A DNA stretch of 32,509 nucleotides, taken from assembly GCA_013151565.1 (NCBI GenBank), contig JAADIB010000149.1, positions 1 to 32,509 on the forward strand. The letters run 5' to 3'. This DNA is from Chlorobiota bacterium (GTDB lineage: Bacteria > Bacteroidota > Ignavibacteria > Ignavibacteriales > Melioribacteraceae). Below the pieces are notes generated by a model that was not told where the DNA came from, did not search any database, and saw only the letters and a program-made list of their open reading frames with translations. Position numbers and translations under genes: made by a program. The stretch's first letter is position 1. Every line of letters starts with the position of its first letter. Shown piece by piece: positions 30,772-32,509 of this stretch.

Positions 30772-30867
30772 AATTCACCTACTTTTACTGGTAAATATTT
30801 CCATTTTAATAAAAATTGATATTCTCTCAACAAAATATACGTAAAATAGTTATTTTGCTACAAATAT

Positions 30868-30896
30868 TTGACATTTATCGTGCCAAAGTATATATT
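30868..30896 (+). promoter_or_regulatory. Strong sigma70-type promoter upstream of the tRNA locus
   Basis: TTGACA (30868-30873), 17-nt spacer, TATATT (30891-30896). Confidence 0.75.
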
Positions 30897-30915
30897 TCAG
30901 GTTCAAATTTTTCAT

Positions 30916-30974
30916 CGCGGGGTGGAGTCCCGATTTGATCGGGAGTTGCTCGTCGGGCTTATAACCCGAAGGTT
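30916..30974 (+). pseudogene. Broken 5' copy of initiator tRNA with hairpin insertion in the D-arm
   Basis: CGCGGGGTGGAG[TCCCGATTTGATCGGGAG]TTGCTCGTCGGGCTTATAACCCGAAGGTT versus intact tRNA CGCGGGGTGGAGCAATTGGTAGCTCGTCGGGCTCATAACCCGAAGGTT; T-arm and acceptor 3' strand absent; anticodon changed CAT to TAT. Confidence 0.85.
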
Positions 30975-31005
30975 GTTACAAGATTAAATTTGAATGGTAT
31001 TACAT

Positions 31006-31070
<65 letters not shown>

Positions 31071-31078
<8 letters not shown>

Positions 31079-31129
31079 CAAAAAAAAAGAAAACCTCAGT
31101 TTTTGCTGGGGTTTTTCTTTTTTAAATTG
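31071..31129 (+). repeat. 59-bp perfect repeat (tRNA acceptor end + terminator), copy A
   Basis: CCCCGCTAC...CTTTTTTAAATTG identical to 31642-31700 by base-by-base reading. Confidence 0.9.
31082..31125 (+). terminator. Rho-independent terminator of tRNA-fMet (copy A)
   Basis: AAAAAAGAAAACCTCAG-TTTTTG-CTGGGGTTTTTCTTTTTT. Confidence 0.85.
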
Positions 31130-31179
31130 GTTGTAGGTTCAATCCTCCGCCGCGGCGGAGCGGCGGACTGCCCCCGCTA
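31129..31179 (+). pseudogene. Displaced tRNA-fMet 3' fragment (copy B) with palindrome in the T-arm
   Basis: GGTT-GTAGG-TTCAATC-C[TCCGCCGCGGCGGAGCGGCGGA]CTGC-CCCCGCT-A; removing the insert restores a GTAGG/CCTGC T-stem. Confidence 0.85.
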
Positions 31180-31228
31180 TTTAGAAATAAAAAACCCAGG
31201 CTTTGTGTCTGGGTTTTTTATTTCTAAA
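31180..31228 (+). terminator. Terminator after tRNA fragment B
   Basis: TTTAGAAATAAAAAACCCAG-GCTTTGTGT-CTGGGTTTTTTATTTCTAAA, perfect 20-bp stem. Confidence 0.85.
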
Positions 31229-31344
31229 TTGGTAGTGATTCAGTTCTCCTGAGCAGCCGAATACCCCCATTACCCATTTAGCGAGCAAGTATTAAATATC
31301 TTTTATTAAGTACATTTTGCTTGAGTTTTTTTATTTTTAAACTC

Positions 31345-31608
31345 ATGAATCCAATTACTAAAAAATACTATACTTATGTAATAAAAAGTAAAGAGGGATT
31401 ACACTATACCGGTATGACCGAAAATTTAGAAAACCGTTTAAAACAACACAACAACAGAGCATTATCATTCTGGACAAAACGAGGTACAAATTGGCGACTC
31501 ATCTATTTTGAAGAATTTGATAATAAGACAGATGCTTTAATAAAAGAAAAATGGTTAAAATCCGGTGTTGGTAGAGAATTTCTGAAAAAGAATGTTGTAG
31601 ATTATTAA
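31345..31608 (+). CDS. Small GIY-YIG nuclease-domain protein (87 aa)
   Basis: MNPITKKYYTYVIKSKEGLHYTGMTENLENRLKQHNNRALSFWTKRGTNWRLIYFEEFDNKTDALIKEKWLKSGVGREFLKKNVVDY; YTYVIKS...YTGMT = GIY/YIG-like core with R and E positions. Only convincing plus-strand CDS in the window. Confidence 0.92.
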   Translation: MNPITKKYYTYVIKSKEGLHYTGMTENLENRLKQHNNRALSFWTKRGTNWRLIYFEEFDNKTDALIKEKWLKSGVGREFLKKNVVDY

Positions 31609-31609
31609 A

Positions 31610-31649
31610 GGTTGTAGGTTCAATCCGCCACGGCGGACTGCCCCCGCTA
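31610..31649 (+). pseudogene. Displaced tRNA-fMet 3' fragment (copy C) with shorter palindrome in the T-arm
   Basis: GGTT-GTAGG-TTCAATC-C[GCCACGGCGGA]CTGC-CCCCGCT-A; begins 2 nt after the GIY-YIG stop codon. Confidence 0.85.
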
Positions 31650-31700
31650 CAAAAAAAAAGAAAACCTCAGTTTTTGCTGGGGTTTTTCTTTTTTAAATTG
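31642..31700 (+). repeat. 59-bp perfect repeat (tRNA acceptor end + terminator), copy C
   Basis: Identical to 31071-31129; includes a second copy of the same terminator. Confidence 0.9.
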
Positions 31701-31893
31701 TAACTGAAAAGTTACTGGTTCAATTCGTTACGGAAGACAGTTTCAGAATTTGCAGTGAGTATTTGTTTGCAAAGAATATCGTTTTATAACATAAATCGCA
31801 AACGTTTTTGCTAAATAGATACGTGCTATGTTAAGATATTATAGTTTGACATTTAATAATCCAAATACTAATTTTGAATACAATTTAACAACG

Positions 31894-31912
31894 CCAAAGA
31901 CAGCATCTTTGG
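31894..31912. repeat. Inverted repeat CCAAAGA-cagca-TCTTTGG
   Basis: 7-bp perfect stem, 5-nt loop in intergenic DNA. Confidence 0.6.
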
Positions 31913-32010
31913 TTTGACGTCTCGCTTTTGCAGCGATTTAGAGTTAAAATAAAAAGCAATAAATTATATAATTTTGTAAAAATATTTTTCTTGTTATTGG
32001 AAGTGTTATA

Positions 32011-32110
32011 AACCAGTGAACTGGTTAAAATAATGTTTTTTTTGATTAACCCCCGACTTAAGTCGGGGGTTAATAATAACTTAGCCAGCTAAATAACCGT
32101 TTCAACGGTT
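32011..32110. repeat. Cluster of four consecutive short palindromes, three with an AACC...GGTT outer stem
   Basis: AACCAGT-GA-ACTGGTT (32011-32026); ATTAACCCCCGACTTAAGTCGGGGGTTAAT perfect 30 bp (32045-32074); TTAGC-CA-GCTAA (32081-32092); AACCGTT-TC-AACGGTT (32095-32110). Confidence 0.85.
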
Positions 32111-32324
32111 TCTTAAAACAATTTATAGAAGAAAATATGGCTCTAAATTTCTACTCTTTTTAGGGACGTATCTTGTCGATCATCTCTTTTTTCTTATTAT
32201 AAATTCTGTAAATCCTTGCCCCGTACGGAAAACACTATATTATCTTTCCCCGATGCTTTTTAGCGGAGCTTTGAGATGAATCCTTTGTAACGCTATGCTG
32301 CTTTTCAGATATTCTAATATCAGT

Positions 32325-32507
32325 CTAAAAATTATTTCCATTTATTAAACTAATCTCGAAGACAGATTCTCCAGATTCAAATGATCCATTTATAAAATAT
32401 CTGGGATAATGTACCTCTTTTAATTTTTCTTTTAACCAATAGTAATCTTGTCCGTATAAATTGATTCCACTCTCTGTATTATCTTCTAGTTTTTCTCCAA
32501 AAGGCCA
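32325..32507 (-). CDS. C-terminal 60 codons of an ORF running off the right edge; product unknown
   Basis: Open frame: WPFGEKLEDNTESGINLYGQDYYWLKEKLKEVHYPRYFINGSFESGESVFEISLINGNNF*. Not in ORF track because its start lies outside the window. Confidence 0.55.
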   Translation of the reverse strand, partial: WPFGEKLEDNTESGINLYGQDYYWLKEKLKEVHYPRYFINGSFESGESVFEISLINGNNF

Positions 32508-32509
32508 TT

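Noticed and set aside
30916-31004. Possible functional tRNA-Ile(UAU) from the changed anticodon in the upstream copy
   Set aside because: D-arm is disrupted by a hairpin and there is no T-arm or acceptor 3' strand; treated as a broken copy.
31321-31344. TTG-initiated N-terminal extension of the GIY-YIG ORF (MSFFIFKL)
   Set aside because: The ATG at 31345 gives the typical compact GIY-YIG start, and the extension is coded by the T-rich hairpin arm.

Overview
AT-rich chromosomal window. Its gene content and T9SS-type C-terminal domain look like Ignavibacteria/Bacteroidota (inference). About 31 kb is a dense, almost entirely minus-strand set of housekeeping genes. The clearest block is the transcription/translation operon rimP-nusA-infB-rbfA-truB-ribF-rpsO-pnp, followed by dus, rng, a transaldolase, gcvT, comB, ftsK, lolA, a flippase-like protein and uppP. 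Upstream are recN, hemW, a DAACS symporter, proC, a MATE exporter and a secreted M14 peptidase. The only accessory region is the right end (about 30.8-32.5 kb). It has a strong sigma70-like promoter, a broken 5' copy of initiator tRNA with a hairpin in its D-arm, and an intact tRNA-fMet(CAU) with its terminator. Next come two displaced tRNA 3'-ends, each split in the T-arm by a GC-rich palindrome and each followed by its own terminator. A lone plus-strand GIY-YIG ORF sits exactly between these two tRNA 3'-ends. A 59-bp perfect repeat (acceptor end plus terminator) brackets the region. I read this as a candidate tRNA-initiator-targeting GIY-YIG mini-cassette. Further right is a cluster of AACC...GGTT palindromes. 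A separate in-frame 33-bp palindromic insertion, with a 7-bp direct repeat, lies in the M14 peptidase sorting domain. Two CDSs run off the window edges (1-326 minus; 32325-32507 minus) and are missing from the ORF track.
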